Origin: Pseudomonadota bacterium
GTDB taxonomy: Bacteria > Myxococcota_A > Polyangia > Polyangiales > Polyangiaceae
Assembly (NCBI GenBank): GCA_023431345.1
Contig: JAEYWK010000221.1
Span: forward strand, 1-5,221
Direction of reading: 5' to 3'
DNA length: 5,221 bases
Below are positions 5,182 to 5,221 of this stretch, piece by piece. The translations under genes were made by a program, and so were the position numbers. The notes beneath the pieces were generated by a model, which saw only the letters and a list, made by a program, of their open reading frames with translations, was not told the DNA's origin and did no database searches. Each line of letters starts with the position of its first letter. Within the stretch, counting starts at the first letter, position 1.

Positions 5182-5221
5182 TCATGTTTCTGTTACCAAG
5201 TTATTGACCTGAACCTTAGCC
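5182..5221 (-). CDS. Possible C-terminal end of an upstream gene, cut by window edge
   Basis: One minus-strand frame is open from the window edge for 12 codons (AKVQVNNLVTET) and stops with the TGA at 5184-5182, one base before the polymerase ATG. The other two frames contain stops in this stretch. The TGAcATG arrangement is typical of translationally coupled genes. With so few codons an open frame is expected by chance more than half the time, so this is only a hint. If it is not a gene, this stretch is the polymerase leader. Confidence 0.3.
   Translation of the reverse strand, partial: AKVQVNNLVTET

Noticed and set aside
1..5221. CRISPR array, tRNA or rRNA gene, insertion-sequence transposase
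   Set aside because: I found no regularly spaced repeats, no cloverleaf with an acceptor end, no rRNA-like stretch and no DDE transposase motifs on either strand.

Overview
The window is AT-rich, and most of its starts lack a clear Shine-Dalgarno sequence. Two sites match the Bacteroidota -7 promoter box TAnnTTTG exactly. Together with the style of the proteins, this suggests a member of the Bacteroidota (Flavobacteriia or Cytophagia type). No tRNA, rRNA, CRISPR array, ribosomal or metabolic gene is visible. The content looks like an integrative mobile element or genomic island rather than core chromosome.

Left end (1-744). On the minus strand, the first 55 codons of a serine site-specific recombinase run off the left edge. 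A basic 58-codon ORF ends 4 nt before its start and probably forms an operon with it. Facing away is an 80-aa XRE-type regulator (424-666). The 76 bp between the two divergent start codons hold two TAnnTTTG boxes and three copies of a TGTTGCAT half-site, which is a plausible shared switch. A strong intrinsic terminator (711-744) closes the regulator gene.

Middle (760-2061). A minus-strand 210-aa protein of unknown function carries an internal duplication. About 425 bp without a convincing gene follow, containing a hairpin, short direct repeats and a perfect 22-bp palindrome. A second 80-aa XRE regulator starts 26 bp after the palindrome.

Right half (2198-5221). The second regulator is followed by a 314-aa PD-(D/E)XK nuclease resembling the PGN_0703-type putative restriction endonucleases. 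No DNA methyltransferase lies in the window. Converging on it, with a 16-bp gap, is a 673-aa minus-strand protein. Its central motifs match the right-hand polymerase fold of superfamily A DNA polymerases and T7-like RNA polymerases: D314 with SQ 318-319, then R-x3-K-x3-F-x3-F at 410-422, then HDS at 500-502. The likeliest home for it is the TV-Pol (transposon-virus polymerase) group of mobile-element polymerases. It also has a very acidic segment near the C terminus. The end of another reading frame may lie just upstream of it at the right edge.

Reading of the whole (inference): an element that moves by a serine recombinase, may replicate or prime its DNA with a superfamily A-like polymerase, carries a restriction-like nuclease, and keeps two regulators next to palindromic control sites.
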